Positions 25,626-34,476 of a DNA stretch of 64,000 nucleotides are shown here, in pieces. The stretch is taken from positions 3,360,501 to 3,424,500 of the forward strand of contig NC_008700.1 in NCBI RefSeq assembly GCF_000015245.1, in the 5' to 3' direction. This stretch comes from Shewanella amazonensis SB2B. GTDB taxonomy: Bacteria; Pseudomonadota; Gammaproteobacteria; Enterobacterales; Shewanellaceae. Position 1 is the stretch's first letter; every line of letters begins with the position of its first letter. The notes below the pieces were generated by a model. It did not search any database. It was not told the origin of the DNA and saw nothing but the letters and a program-made list of their open reading frames with translations. The position numbers and the translations under genes were made by a program.

Positions 25626-26903
25626 CTCTACCCGCTCCGTCGCAAAGTCGGGGCGGGACAGGTTTTCCAGCTTGCTGTACAAATACATCACCAGCAGGGT
25701 GAGGGCGGCGCAGCCGAGGAACAGCCAAGAACCGTTTAGCAGATCCAGCACTATGCCGCCGCCCAGAGGCGCCAAAGCAAAGCCAAATTCATAGAAAGAC
25801 GATGCGCCAAAATAGGCACCGCGCAGATGGCGCGGGGCAATGCGGTCGATATGTACGTTCATGGTGGGGAACAGCACCGCCTCCGCCAGACTCATCACAA
25901 TCACGGCGCCAATCCAGCCCCAGAATAAGTCAACCGGGTTTAACCCCATCCACAGCTGCGATGCGATTAGCAGCACCAGCGCCACCTGAATACGCTTCAC
26001 CAAAGACCAGTGGGCCATCAGTTTAAGCAGCAAAAACTGGCAGGTGATGATGATCATGGCATTGGCGAAGATCATCGAGGAGATAAGCTCAAGCACATTG
26101 GGCACTCCGGCACGGCTTAGGTACTGCACCAGAGAGCCATCCATCTGGCCGAAGATAAACATGCAGATAACATTGGCCAGAATAAGGCTTTGCAGCAGCC
26201 TGTCACTCGCCAGCACCCGCAGGGTATGGCGCATCCCGGATGCTGCCTGGTCATCGCTGCCAGAGTTGGCCGTATTCCCTTCCTCGCCGAACTGCCCAGG
26301 ATGAGTCGCCTGGGTAAACTCGTGGTTGACAAAGCCCCACCAAAGCAGCAACAGCAAAATAGCAAAAGCCACTGTGGTGATGTAAAAACTCGACTGCTCG
26401 CCGGTTAACCCCAGCCAGACACCGGCAATGGGTCCCACGGCGCAGCCCACATTCACAATAAAATACAGACTCTGCATCGCAAGCTCGCGGGTTTGGGACT
26501 CGTGGATGATGTCACCAATCAGAGCCGATACCAGCGGCCGCCACAGTGAGGTGGCGATGGAGCAGAGGGTGATGACCAGCGCAAATCCGGCTACCGAATC
26601 GGCCTCGGCCAGCAGCGAAAACGAAATAATATAGAGCACGCCTGCGCCATACATCATCTTTTGTCTGCCAATCCTGTCGGACAGGGCACTGCCGATAAAA
26701 CTGACCAGCACTGAGAGCAGGGCAGCAGAGGATAAAATCAGGCCAACGTTGGTGGCCGACAAACCAAAGCGTTCATAGAGGATCACCGCCAGAAAGGGCC
26801 ACACCATGTAGTAGCTGCCCCGGGTAATAAAGGACCCAAACAGTAAAATCCACATCAGGCGGGGAAACTGTTTCACTCTGGCAAGGGAAATATCGCTTTG
26901 CAT
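25620..26903 (-). CDS. Major facilitator superfamily transporter (DHA1-like)
   Basis: The 427-residue protein has 12 predicted membrane helices and the MFS loop motif GSALSDRIGRQKMM between helices 2 and 3. A hydrophilic central loop (about 195-230, GQFGEEGNTANSGSDDQAASG) separates the halves. It looks like a drug or metabolite exporter of the DHA1 group; the substrate is unknown. Its stop codon lies exactly at the cassette array's last recombination point. Upstream is a large imperfect palindrome (26959-27005). Confidence 0.9.
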   Translation of the reverse strand: MQSDISLARVKQFPRLMWILLFGSFITRGSYYMVWPFLAVILYERFGLSATNVGLILSSAALLSVLVSFIGSALSDRIGRQKMMYGAGVLYIISFSLLAEADSVAGFALVITLCSIATSLWRPLVSALIGDIIHESQTRELAMQSLYFIVNVGCAVGPIAGVWLGLTGEQSSFYITTVAFAILLLLLWWGFVNHEFTQATHPGQFGEEGNTANSGSDDQAASGMRHTLRVLASDRLLQSLILANVICMFIFGQMDGSLVQYLSRAGVPNVLELISSMIFANAMIIITCQFLLLKLMAHWSLVKRIQVALVLLIASQLWMGLNPVDLFWGWIGAVIVMSLAEAVLFPTMNVHIDRIAPRHLRGAYFGASSFYEFGFALAPLGGGIVLDLLNGSWLFLGCAALTLLVMYLYSKLENLSRPDFATERVEH

Positions 26904-26958
26904 CGTGCCTCTCTGGGCTGGGTCATTAAGGCGGGAGTGCTGAATAACTTGACCATTT

Positions 26959-27005
26959 AAGTTAAGCGGTCTGAATTAACGCAGTTAAGTCAGGCCGCCT
27001 AACTT
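26959..27005. promoter_or_regulatory. Large imperfect palindrome upstream of the MFS gene
   Basis: 22-nt arms (26959-26980 and 26984-27005) match at 19 positions around a GCA centre. It lies about 56 bp upstream of the MFS start. It is either an operator for an unlinked regulator or a hairpin in the leader. Confidence 0.55.
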
Positions 27006-27118
27006 ACTCAGGGTTTAACTTTTTTACAACAGTTGCCGTAAAGCGAAAGCTGGTGCCATGTTGGTCGACGCACGAATGTATCGGCGCTAAAAACGGTTCA
27101 TACCTTGTCGGCAGGGAT

Positions 27119-27152
27119 AAAAAAGGCGCCCATTTTAACAAGGGGCGCCTTT
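27119..27152 (-). terminator. Terminator of the Spo0M-like gene
   Basis: Stem AAAGGCGCCC / GGGCGCCTTT (27122-27131 with 27143-27152) has an A run on its left, giving a U tract for leftward transcripts. Confidence 0.8.
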
Positions 27153-27188
27153 ACACCCGGGTATTGGCTGACTCACTTAAGCCCGCAA

Positions 27189-27929
27189 TCAGCGGATGTA
27201 GTGCTTAAGCTGGGTGAAGACCTCGCCAGCGCTGGCGTTGTTGGCAATGGAAAACGCGCGGTAGCCGTCACCGCGAAAGGCGCGGTCAAGCTCAATCAAA
27301 AGGTGGGTCTCGCCAGCTTCGCACACCAAAGAGATTTCCACTTCCCTCAGGCTGGAGAAGCCAAAGCTGCGGGGGTGGAATTCAAGCTCCTGATAACAGC
27401 CTGAGCGGGAGCGAAATCCCGGGGCGCTCAAATAGCCCTGCTCCACATCGGCCTTGGTGAGGACAAAACCCAGCTCCTGCATGGCATTCAGCACATGGCC
27501 AAGCAGCGGCGTTGGCAGTATGTCGATGACATCGGCATCGGTCGGGTCAATTGCCGAATCAATATCGGCGCCGGTTTGCAGCCACACATGGCACTGATTG
27601 TTTCGTACCGGCAGCGCGGTAAAGGGGGTTTCGGGATGCAATTGACCGCTGAAGGGGATTTCACGCACTTCGCCGGGCTGGATTTCAAAGCGCTCGGCCA
27701 CCCGCCAACGGGCGAGGCAATGATTTTTAAAGTAGTCGCCATTGTCAGTGCTGACCTTGGCCCTGGTCATCAGCGCCAAATCGATGCCATCGATTTTTTG
27801 CGCCACGTCACCCCCCTGCACCACTATGGTGGCGCTGAAGGTTTGTCCCGGCAGCAGCTGGCTTTGGTGTAAACGGGTATCCACCTTGGCACTGCCAATG
27901 CCTACGGCAGCCAGTATTTTTTTAAACAT
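27189..27929 (-). CDS. Spo0M family (arrestin-like) protein
   Basis: The 246-residue protein matches the sporulation-control Spo0M family: MFKKILAAVGIGSAKVDTRL at the start, GQTFSATIVVQGGDVAQKIDGIDLALM, then the arrestin-like beta-sandwich halves. Despite the name, many non-sporulating bacteria carry it. Its role in gammaproteobacteria is poorly defined. It is cytoplasmic and monocistronic with a terminator. The MFS gene lies downstream but is separated from it. Confidence 0.88.
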   Translation of the reverse strand: MFKKILAAVGIGSAKVDTRLHQSQLLPGQTFSATIVVQGGDVAQKIDGIDLALMTRAKVSTDNGDYFKNHCLARWRVAERFEIQPGEVREIPFSGQLHPETPFTALPVRNNQCHVWLQTGADIDSAIDPTDADVIDILPTPLLGHVLNAMQELGFVLTKADVEQGYLSAPGFRSRSGCYQELEFHPRSFGFSSLREVEISLVCEAGETHLLIELDRAFRGDGYRAFSIANNASAGEVFTQLKHYIR

Positions 27930-28012
27930 GCTTGAATCCCTTGCAAATGCAGAACCGGCTCAGGGCCAATCCGAAAGTCGGCCATGGTAGCAGGACAAGG
28001 ATTAAAACAGGA

Positions 28013-28903
28013 TTAAAGCGCGCCGCCGCCAAGGCGCTGCCAAAGCCTGGTCGCTACCGGGCCGGGCACTGAGGCGCTTCGGCGAACCAGATGATAATCA
28101 AATCGCTGCCGCGCGGGAAAATCGGCCAGCTCCAGCAGCTGAAGTCGCCCTGCGGCCAGGGCCTCTGTCAGCATCCATTCGGGCAGGCGCCCCCAGCCCA
28201 TCCCCTGTTCAATCAAGGAGAGCTTGGTGGCAAAGCTGTTGACATACCAGTGGCGCTGGGCGGATTGCACGCCAAGTTTGAGCCCGAGGGTGCCGCTGCC
28301 CGAATCCTGCACCAGGATTTGATACTCTTTTCGCAGCTCAAGTATGCTGCAGAGCGACGGATAGCGGGCAAGCAGCCTAGGGGCGGCCACATTGAGCATC
28401 TGCCCCTGACTCAGAGGCTGGGTATCGAGCCGGGTACCCGGACTCAGCGCCGGTGCCAGCGGTGTAATGGCAAGATTGGCATGTCCCTGCTGCACCCGCT
28501 CAACCGCACCTGTGAGGTATTCCTGTTGAATAACGATTTCGGTTTGTGAAAACTCGGCCTGTACCGACTCCAGCGCACTTAGGATAGGCGTAAGGTCGAA
28601 TGAGGCCTCCACCGTCAGTACCACCCGGTCTTCGTCCCCTCTGGCCAAATGCTGCGCCAGCTGCTCAAGCTCAGCGTGGCTCTCCAGGGTTTTCAGCGCC
28701 AGCTGATAAATGCGCTCGCCGCTGCCGGTGAGCACAAGGCGGTAGCCATCACGATTAAACAGGGGCAACCCCAACTGCGACTCGAGCTGCTTGAGGGCAT
28801 GGGTCAAGGCGGGCTGGGTCTTGCACAGTGCCTCGGCGGCCTGACGCAGTGACGGCTTCTCCACGGCGGCGCACAGGGCCTGAAGCTGAAAAACAGAGGG
28901 CAT
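28013..28903 (-). CDS. LysR family transcriptional regulator
   Basis: The 296-residue protein has an N-terminal winged helix-turn-helix (LQALCAAVEKPSLRQAAEALCKTQPALTHALKQLESQLGLPLFNRDGYRLVLTGSGE) and a periplasmic-binding-like effector domain. It is divergent from the DoxX gene, with a LysR-type dyad in the 106-bp gap, so it probably controls that gene and itself. The co-inducer is unknown. Confidence 0.92.
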   Translation of the reverse strand: MPSVFQLQALCAAVEKPSLRQAAEALCKTQPALTHALKQLESQLGLPLFNRDGYRLVLTGSGERIYQLALKTLESHAELEQLAQHLARGDEDRVVLTVEASFDLTPILSALESVQAEFSQTEIVIQQEYLTGAVERVQQGHANLAITPLAPALSPGTRLDTQPLSQGQMLNVAAPRLLARYPSLCSILELRKEYQILVQDSGSGTLGLKLGVQSAQRHWYVNSFATKLSLIEQGMGWGRLPEWMLTEALAAGRLQLLELADFPARQRFDYHLVRRSASVPGPVATRLWQRLGGGAL

Positions 28904-28920
28904 AAAGATAAATCCTGCGA

Positions 28921-28941
28921 ATCATCTTAATAAAAGATAAT
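28921..28941. promoter_or_regulatory. LysR-type dyad between the regulator and doxX-like genes
   Basis: The inverted repeat ATCATCTT-AATAA-AAGATAAT has one mismatch per arm. It lies in the shared divergent promoter region, where LysR regulators usually bind. Confidence 0.6.
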
Positions 28942-29009
28942 CAATATATTTAATTTTTTGACTGAAGAATACTTAGACCCTCTCTTATTGACTCAGGGTT
29001 TACCATCCC

Positions 29010-29372
29010 ATGCCTGCTCTTCCATCCTTTGTACGCTTGCTTCCCATACTCTTGCTGGCGCTGCCCATGGCAGGTTTTGGCATTGCCAAACTGCTTGGTG
29101 TTGCCGAGCTGCACCGCGCCTTTCAGGCCATGGCGCTGCCAGCCTGGTTCGGCTACTTTATTGGCGCCGCCGAACTGGCGGCCGGAATTGGGCTCTTGCT
29201 GCCGCGCTGGAGCGCTCTGGCCGCCACCGGCTTAATCCCCATCATGCTTGGTGCGGCCGGCTTTCATCTGGTCTTCGATGTGCCCTCGCCCATTCCGGCA
29301 CTGATCTTTTTGGCGCTGTGTCTCTATATCATCACCCTGCGCCGCAAAGACGCCATCTGGTATCCCTTCTGA
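29010..29372 (+). CDS. DoxX family small membrane protein
   Basis: The 120-residue protein has four membrane helices and the DoxX-type pattern (GFGIAKLLGVAELHRAFQAMALPAWFGYFIGAAELAAGIGLLLPRW). DoxX-like proteins are linked to redox or quinone functions in membranes, though most are uncharacterised. It is divergent from a LysR gene that probably regulates it. A strong terminator follows. Confidence 0.85.
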   Translation: MPALPSFVRLLPILLLALPMAGFGIAKLLGVAELHRAFQAMALPAWFGYFIGAAELAAGIGLLLPRWSALAATGLIPIMLGAAGFHLVFDVPSPIPALIFLALCLYIITLRRKDAIWYPF

Positions 29373-29402
29373 CCGCTGGCAATTTCGGTGTTTTCCCTGT
29401 GG

Positions 29403-29432
29403 AAGGGAGTGCCTTGCACTCCCCTTTTTTTT
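29403..29432 (+). terminator. Terminator of the DoxX-like gene
   Basis: Stem GGGAGTGC / GCACTCCC with loop CTT is followed by eight T's. Confidence 0.93.
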
Positions 29433-29583
29433 GGTATTCATCCGCCATTCTGTCCCGGATTTTTTGGCCTTTGGCGCCAAAGCCTGTAAAGTGGCCCTGC
29501 CGGTGGCAGACTCCCCCGGTGGCAGCGCTATTTGAACGTACAATAGCCGACGATAACAACAATGACAGGATGAAAGACGGACT

Positions 29584-31122
29584 ATGAGTCAACCAACGAA
29601 TCTTTCGGGCAACGACCTCAGCGAAGTCAAACAGCTCGGTATGTGGGCCTCCATCATGAGCCTGGGCTACATTTTCTGGCTGGTGGGCGGCATGGAGCTG
29701 GTGGAGCGCATTGCCTATTACGGCGTGAAGGCCAGTGCCGGCCTCTATGCCAAGGCGCCCGAATCCCAGGGTGGCCTGGGTATTTCCCTTTCTGACTACG
29801 GCATCATTATCTCGACCTGGGCGATACTGCAAACCTTTATCCCGGTGTTTACCGGCGGTATCTCCGACCGGGTGGGCTACAAAGAAACCATCTTCGCCTC
29901 CACCATCATTAAAATTGCCGGCTACCTGTGTATGGCCTTTTTCCCCAGCTTCTGGGGCTTTTTGGCAGGCGCCATGCTGCTGGCTGCCGGTACGGGTATC
30001 TTCAAGCCCGGTATTCAGGGCACCCTGGTACTGGCAACCCGCCGCGACAACAGTTCCATGGCCTGGGGGATTTTCTATCAGGTGGTGAATATCGGCGGCT
30101 TCCTCGGCCCCCTGGTTGCCGTGCATATGCGCCAACTCTCCTGGGACAATGTGTTTTACGCCTGCGCCGCGATTATCTCGCTTAACTTTCTGTTTTTGCT
30201 TACCTATAAAGAGCCCGGCAAAGAAGCACGTCTGGAGCGCCAGCGCAAAATCAAGGCGGGCGATCTGAAGCAGGACTTCCTGTGGAAAGACGCCTGGAAT
30301 GAGCTGAAAAAGCCGGTGGTGATTTACTACATGCTGGTATTTGCCGGTTTCTGGTTTTTGTTCAACTCCCTCTTCGATGTGCTGCCCATTCACATTGCCG
30401 AATGGGTGGATACCAGCGTGATTGTTTCGACCCTGTTTGGCGAAGAAGGTACCCGCAACGGCATTTTGCAGTTCTGGCTGGGACTGAATAACGAAGGCAC
30501 CAAGGTGATGCCGGAAGGCATGCTGAACCTGAACGCGGGCCTGATTATGACCAGCTGCTTTTTGGTGGCGGCCCTGACTGCCAAGTACCGCATCACCACT
30601 GCCATGCTGTGGGGCTGCCTCCTGTCTATCGGTGCCTTTGTGATGATTGGTGCCACCCACGCCGCCTGGTATATAGTGCTGGCGATTGCCATGTTCTCTT
30701 TGGGTGAAATGATGATAAGCCCCAAAAAGAACGAGTTTATGGGCAATATCGCCCCCGAAGGCAAAAAGGCCATGTACCTGGGCTTTGTAATGCTGCCACA
30801 GGGCATAGGCTGGGGTCTTGAGGGATATTTTGGTCCCAAGTTGTATGAGATGTATGCCTCAAAAGAGAAATTCGCCCGTCAGATGCTGGGAGAAGAAGGC
30901 ATGAGCAGCGCCGATGTGGCCGCTATTCCCCAGGGTGAAGCCTTTACCCGACTGGTGGAATTTACCGGCCGCGGCAGCCGTGAGCTGACCGAAGTTCTCT
31001 ATAACGCCCACAATATCGGTATGGCCTGGTACATCATTGCCGCCATTGGCACCCTCTCCGCGGTGGGTATTTTTATCTACGGCAAGTGGCTGTTTAAGAT
31101 GCAGCAACAAAATCCGGCGTAA
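29584..31122 (+). CDS. POT-type/MFS peptide transporter-like permease
   Basis: The 512-residue protein has about 12-14 membrane helices and POT/PTR-like features: GMELVERIAYYGVKASAGLYAKA near the N-terminus (ExxERxxYY-like), GGISDRVGYKETI and GTGIFKPGIQGTLV. An unusual soluble insertion (about 265-300) follows helix 7. It should import small peptides or related compounds with protons, but the match to known DtpA-type permeases is partial. It is monocistronic with a terminator; no clear promoter was found. Confidence 0.85.
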   Translation: MSQPTNLSGNDLSEVKQLGMWASIMSLGYIFWLVGGMELVERIAYYGVKASAGLYAKAPESQGGLGISLSDYGIIISTWAILQTFIPVFTGGISDRVGYKETIFASTIIKIAGYLCMAFFPSFWGFLAGAMLLAAGTGIFKPGIQGTLVLATRRDNSSMAWGIFYQVVNIGGFLGPLVAVHMRQLSWDNVFYACAAIISLNFLFLLTYKEPGKEARLERQRKIKAGDLKQDFLWKDAWNELKKPVVIYYMLVFAGFWFLFNSLFDVLPIHIAEWVDTSVIVSTLFGEEGTRNGILQFWLGLNNEGTKVMPEGMLNLNAGLIMTSCFLVAALTAKYRITTAMLWGCLLSIGAFVMIGATHAAWYIVLAIAMFSLGEMMISPKKNEFMGNIAPEGKKAMYLGFVMLPQGIGWGLEGYFGPKLYEMYASKEKFARQMLGEEGMSSADVAAIPQGEAFTRLVEFTGRGSRELTEVLYNAHNIGMAWYIIAAIGTLSAVGIFIYGKWLFKMQQQNPA

Positions 31123-31146
31123 ATCTGCCGTCAATAAAAGTTCAGT

Positions 31147-31181
31147 AATAAAAAAAGCTGCCATCGGCAGCTTTTTTTATT
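31147..31181. terminator. Bidirectional terminator
   Basis: Arms AAAAAAGCTGCC / GGCAGCTTTTTT with a 3-nt loop lie between the converging permease and lipoprotein genes. Confidence 0.92.
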
Positions 31182-31191
31182 GGGATAAACC

Positions 31192-31863
31192 TTAGCCCGC
31201 GTATTTCTTCAGCCACTTGGCAACATCGTTGCCCAGGGTGTTTACCGTGTGCTGGAGCACGCTGCAGGAGCCCTTGAAGCCGCCCCACATACCGCCGGTG
31301 GAAAAACGGGAGAAGTCACTGATCTTGGTTTCTTCGCCATCAATCACCAACACTGCGGTAGCCGCAACGTGCTTGCGATGGGGGTTAAAGGGGTTGGCGT
31401 TGCCTTCGCTGTACACATTGTCGATGGTGATTTTGACCGCATTGCCCTGAGCTGGCAGCTCGTCTACCCGCTTGATTTTCAGTTTTTGCTTGTTACCGTA
31501 TTTCACGATGGAATCGGCAAACTGGCGGCCAAGCTCGGTGCATTCCAGCTCGACCTTATCGACTATGTTGCTCTCGGGGTTATAGGGAATGTCAGTCAGG
31601 ATATAGAGCACGCCATCGCCTGCGATCTTCTCGGCTTTTGCCACCGGCGCCGCTTTGGGAGCGGGAGCAACCTTAACTTCAGGCGCGGCTGGCGCTGTCG
31701 GGGCCGCCGGTGCGGCTGCGGTTTCCGGCGCCGGAGTTTCGGCTGTTTGCCCGGCATTGGTTGGCGTCTTGTCGGCGGCGGGTTTGTCGGTGGCGCCGCA
31801 GGCTGTCAGCATCAGCGCCAAAAGAGGGGCGGTGACGGCTGCAGAAAAAGGCAGTTTGTGCAT
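31192..31863 (-). CDS. Lipoprotein with Ala/Pro-rich linker
   Basis: The 223-residue product has a lipoprotein signal (lipobox LTAC, about residues 19-22). A long Ala/Pro/Lys/Thr linker (about 25-80) could span peptidoglycan. A folded domain (85-223) follows with two cysteines (VELECTELG and GSCSVLQ). The domain's VLYILTDIPYN and KVELECTELGRQFADSIVKYG are not assigned to a family. A membrane-anchored periplasmic protein is likely. Confidence 0.8.
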   Translation of the reverse strand: MHKLPFSAAVTAPLLALMLTACGATDKPAADKTPTNAGQTAETPAPETAAAPAAPTAPAAPEVKVAPAPKAAPVAKAEKIAGDGVLYILTDIPYNPESNIVDKVELECTELGRQFADSIVKYGNKQKLKIKRVDELPAQGNAVKITIDNVYSEGNANPFNPHRKHVAATAVLVIDGEETKISDFSRFSTGGMWGGFKGSCSVLQHTVNTLGNDVAKWLKKYAG

Positions 31864-31920
31864 TTCAGTCTTCCTTATGAGTTTTCCTTGTTGGTGCAGG
31901 CAAACTACCGAATAACAAGC

Positions 31921-31956
31921 AAAAAGAAAAGCCCCAACATGGACAGTCGGGGCTTT
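31921..31956 (-). terminator. Terminator of the universal stress protein gene
   Basis: Stem AAAGCCCC / GGGGCTTT (31928-31935 with 31949-31956) has A-rich DNA on its left, the correct side for leftward transcripts. Confidence 0.75.
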
Positions 31957-31999
31957 ACATCACGCTTTTAACCGGGCGATTTACAGACTTCTGACCACG

Positions 32000-32431
32000 C
32001 TATTTCACCACCAGTACCGGACACTGGGCGCCATTGGCGACAGCCTCAGCCACATTGGTGTGCAAAAAATGCTTAATACCCGAGTACCCATGGCTGGCAA
32101 TAACCACCATGCCAACCTCACCGCTGTTGGCTTCGGCGATGATTTCATCCGCTGCCTCCCCCATACGGATTTGGGTTTCAACCGGCAAATCCGTGTGGAG
32201 CTTGGCGAGCAAGGATGTCATCTTCTCGGCGGCCGCGTCCTCCATGCTCTTGGCGAGTTCTTCCGGAGTAATCGCCAATATCATGAAATTTTCATCCCCC
32301 ATGGGTCTTGGGACCACATGCAGAATTTTCAGCCCTACCTTGTACAGGTTGGCCATTTCCACCGCATACCTGAGCGCATGGGAGGCCGTTTCAGTAAAGT
32401 CAGTGGGCCACAGTATTGTTTTGTTAACCAT
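32000..32431 (-). CDS. Universal stress protein (UspA family)
   Basis: The 143-residue single-domain Usp has the usual start (TILWPTDFTETASHALRYAVEMA) and the late strand GMVVIASHGYSGIKHF. The ATP-binding GS pair expected after this loop is replaced by TN (HTNVAEAV), so it may not bind ATP like MJ0577. A strong site GGAGGTAGAT precedes the ATG. It follows the SpoIIAA-like gene by about 47 bp. Confidence 0.9.
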   Translation of the reverse strand: MVNKTILWPTDFTETASHALRYAVEMANLYKVGLKILHVVPRPMGDENFMILAITPEELAKSMEDAAAEKMTSLLAKLHTDLPVETQIRMGEAADEIIAEANSGEVGMVVIASHGYSGIKHFLHTNVAEAVANGAQCPVLVVK

Positions 32432-32478
32432 ATCTACCTCCCAAAATACTTTCCGTTATCAGGGCTATCCTTTGGTGT

Positions 32479-32862
32479 TCAGTCGCCCAACCACTCAAGG
32501 GCATCTTGCCGGTCGACAAAAAATCGGGCATCGGCCGGGGTAAACCAATCTGCCAACTTGGTCATCCACTCCTGCCAGCCCGGTCTGCCGAACACGGCGA
32601 TTTTTTCGAAGTGACGGCCATGCCTGATGCCCAGTTTCAGATCATCCCACATCGCCCTCGCCTCCCAACCATCCAGCTCGGTGGCGTCCACCAGCATATA
32701 AATATCGGGGTCGCTGACACCCGCGATGGCGCCTTCCAGCACAGGCACCATGCGCTCATAATCCTCATGGGTGAGTGTGCCAGTGACCTTGAGCACCACA
32801 AAGAAATCATCCTTTCCGTGACGCTCAACCCCTATGGTTAAACCATGTCTGAGTACTGTCAT
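32479..32862 (-). CDS. SpoIIAA-like (STAS-related) protein
   Basis: The 127-residue protein fits the SpoIIAA-like family (LKVTGTLTHEDYERMVPVLEGAIAG; DIYMLVDATELDGWEARAMWDDLKLG; KIAVFGRPGWQEWMTKLADWFTPADARFF). I chose ATG 32862 because GGGAG lies seven bases upstream. ATG 32868 or a longer frame to 32958 is possible but less likely. It probably forms a unit with the universal stress gene, suggesting a stress-linked role. The biochemical function is unknown. Confidence 0.85.
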   Translation of the reverse strand: MTVLRHGLTIGVERHGKDDFFVVLKVTGTLTHEDYERMVPVLEGAIAGVSDPDIYMLVDATELDGWEARAMWDDLKLGIRHGRHFEKIAVFGRPGWQEWMTKLADWFTPADARFFVDRQDALEWLGD

Positions 32863-32982
32863 CTCCATGCTCCCTGCTACTTCGCCTACAGTAATTGTAG
32901 GCACCCGGGGGGAGAGATACTCGTGATCCAGATCAAGTTTTCCCGAAGGCATTGTCAAAATCGGCCTACCGGACTACCATGG

Positions 32983-33000
32983 ACCGACTAATCAGTCGGT
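32983..33000. promoter_or_regulatory. TetR-type operator upstream of the aldehyde dehydrogenase gene
   Basis: ACCGACT-AATC-AGTCGGT is a perfect 7+7 palindrome 25 bp before the ATG. The downstream gene pair includes a TetR repressor, so this is its likely operator. Confidence 0.75.
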
Positions 33001-33024
33001 TTTATTTTCAACAAGGATATCACC

Positions 33025-34464
33025 ATGAATGCAGCTACCCAGATGCAGCCAACCCCATCCGGCGAAGTAGCCGCCATGCAGCAAACCTTCGAACGCCAAC
33101 GACAAGAGTTTGCCAAGCACAGCTATCCCAGCCTGAGTGAACGGAAAAATGCACTGAGCCTGTTGAAACTGACGTTGCTGGAACAGCAAGATGCGCTGAT
33201 AAACGCCCTGAGTCGCGACTATGGCCATCGCAGTGCTGATGACAGCCGCATTTCCGATATCATGCCCGTGGTTAACCACATCAATTACACCCTGTCCAAC
33301 CTCAAGCGATGGGCCAAGCCCAGCCGCCGCCATGCGGGTATTCTTCTGGCTCCGGCCAGTGTCAACGTGACCTATCAGCCCAAGGGTGTTGTGGGCATCA
33401 TAGTGCCCTGGAACTTCCCGGTGATGTTAAGCCTGGGGCCGCTGGTAACCGCCATTGCAGCCGGTAACAGCGCCATGTTGAAAATGTCAGAATTTACCCC
33501 CGAGACCAATAAGGTGATCAAATCCTTATTGGCAAAAACCTTTGCCGAAAAGAAGGTGGCCGTTATTGAAGGGGAAGCCGATGTGGCCGCCGCCTTCTCT
33601 AGTCTGCCCTTCGATCACCTCTTGTTTACCGGTTCCACTGCCGTTGGCAAACACGTGATGCGGGCCGCCAGCGCCAATCTCACCCCTGTGACCCTGGAGT
33701 TGGGCGGCAAGTCCCCCGTGATAGTGGCGCCTGACATGGATATGGATACCGCGGTTGAGCGGATGATTTATGGCAAATGCCTGAACGCAGGACAAATCTG
33801 TGTCGCCCCTGACTATGTGTTGGTGCCACGGGGCAAAGAGGATGCCTTTATCAAGGCCTATCAGGACAAGTTCGCCGCCCTCTATGGCAAGGTGGAAACC
33901 AATAAGGACTATGGCGCCATCATCAACGAACGCCAGTGGCAACGATTAATGCAGGTGCTGGACGACGCCAAAGCGCAAGGCGCCAACGTGCACAGCGCCA
34001 GTGGTGAGCCGCCCCTTGGCACGCTGCGTAAACTGCCCACCCAATTGCTGACCCAGGTGACGGATGAGATGCTGGTGATGCAGGACGAAATCTTTGGTCC
34101 ACTGCTGCCGGTGGTGCCCTACGACAGCCTCGACGAGGCCCTGAGTTACATCAATGCCCGCCCAAGGCCGCTGGCGCTGTATCTGATGAGTTTCGATACG
34201 GCCACCCAGGACAAGGTGCTCAGCAGCACCCACTCGGGGGGCGTTTGCATCAACGAAACCGTGTTTCATGTGGCGGCCGACGATGCGCCGTTTGGCGGGA
34301 TAGGCCCCTCGGGAATGGGCCACTATCACGGTGAAGAAGGTTTCCGCACCTTCAGCCACGCCAAAACGGTACTCAAACGTGGCCGCCTCAATACCGGCAA
34401 GCTGGTGCATCCGCCCTATGGCAATGCCATTCAAACACTGTTGATGAAAGTGTTTTTGCGTTAA
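33025..34464 (+). CDS. Coniferyl-aldehyde-dehydrogenase-like NAD(P)-dependent aldehyde dehydrogenase
   Basis: The 479-residue protein has the aldehyde dehydrogenase signatures: VGIIVPWNFPVMLSLGPL, the general-base region TLELGGKSPVIV and the catalytic-cysteine region GKCLNAGQICVAPDYVLV. It ends in a hydrophobic stretch, like class 3/CalB-type enzymes that act on aromatic or long-chain aldehydes. It is followed after 12 bp by a TetR gene and preceded by a palindromic operator, so induction by its substrate aldehyde is likely. CalB is my closest guess; the true substrate is not known. Confidence 0.9.
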   Translation: MNAATQMQPTPSGEVAAMQQTFERQRQEFAKHSYPSLSERKNALSLLKLTLLEQQDALINALSRDYGHRSADDSRISDIMPVVNHINYTLSNLKRWAKPSRRHAGILLAPASVNVTYQPKGVVGIIVPWNFPVMLSLGPLVTAIAAGNSAMLKMSEFTPETNKVIKSLLAKTFAEKKVAVIEGEADVAAAFSSLPFDHLLFTGSTAVGKHVMRAASANLTPVTLELGGKSPVIVAPDMDMDTAVERMIYGKCLNAGQICVAPDYVLVPRGKEDAFIKAYQDKFAALYGKVETNKDYGAIINERQWQRLMQVLDDAKAQGANVHSASGEPPLGTLRKLPTQLLTQVTDEMLVMQDEIFGPLLPVVPYDSLDEALSYINARPRPLALYLMSFDTATQDKVLSSTHSGGVCINETVFHVAADDAPFGGIGPSGMGHYHGEEGFRTFSHAKTVLKRGRLNTGKLVHPPYGNAIQTLLMKVFLR

Positions 34465-34476
34465 GGGCCAAAGCGG

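Noticed and set aside
29511..29526. Possible sigma-54 promoter (TGGCAG-N5-TTTG) before the POT-type permease
   Set aside because: Two mismatches in key positions and no activator sites nearby; likely chance.
29332..30660. 442-codon leftward reading frame opposite the POT-type permease
   Set aside because: Antisense shadow of a well-supported membrane protein; no family character.
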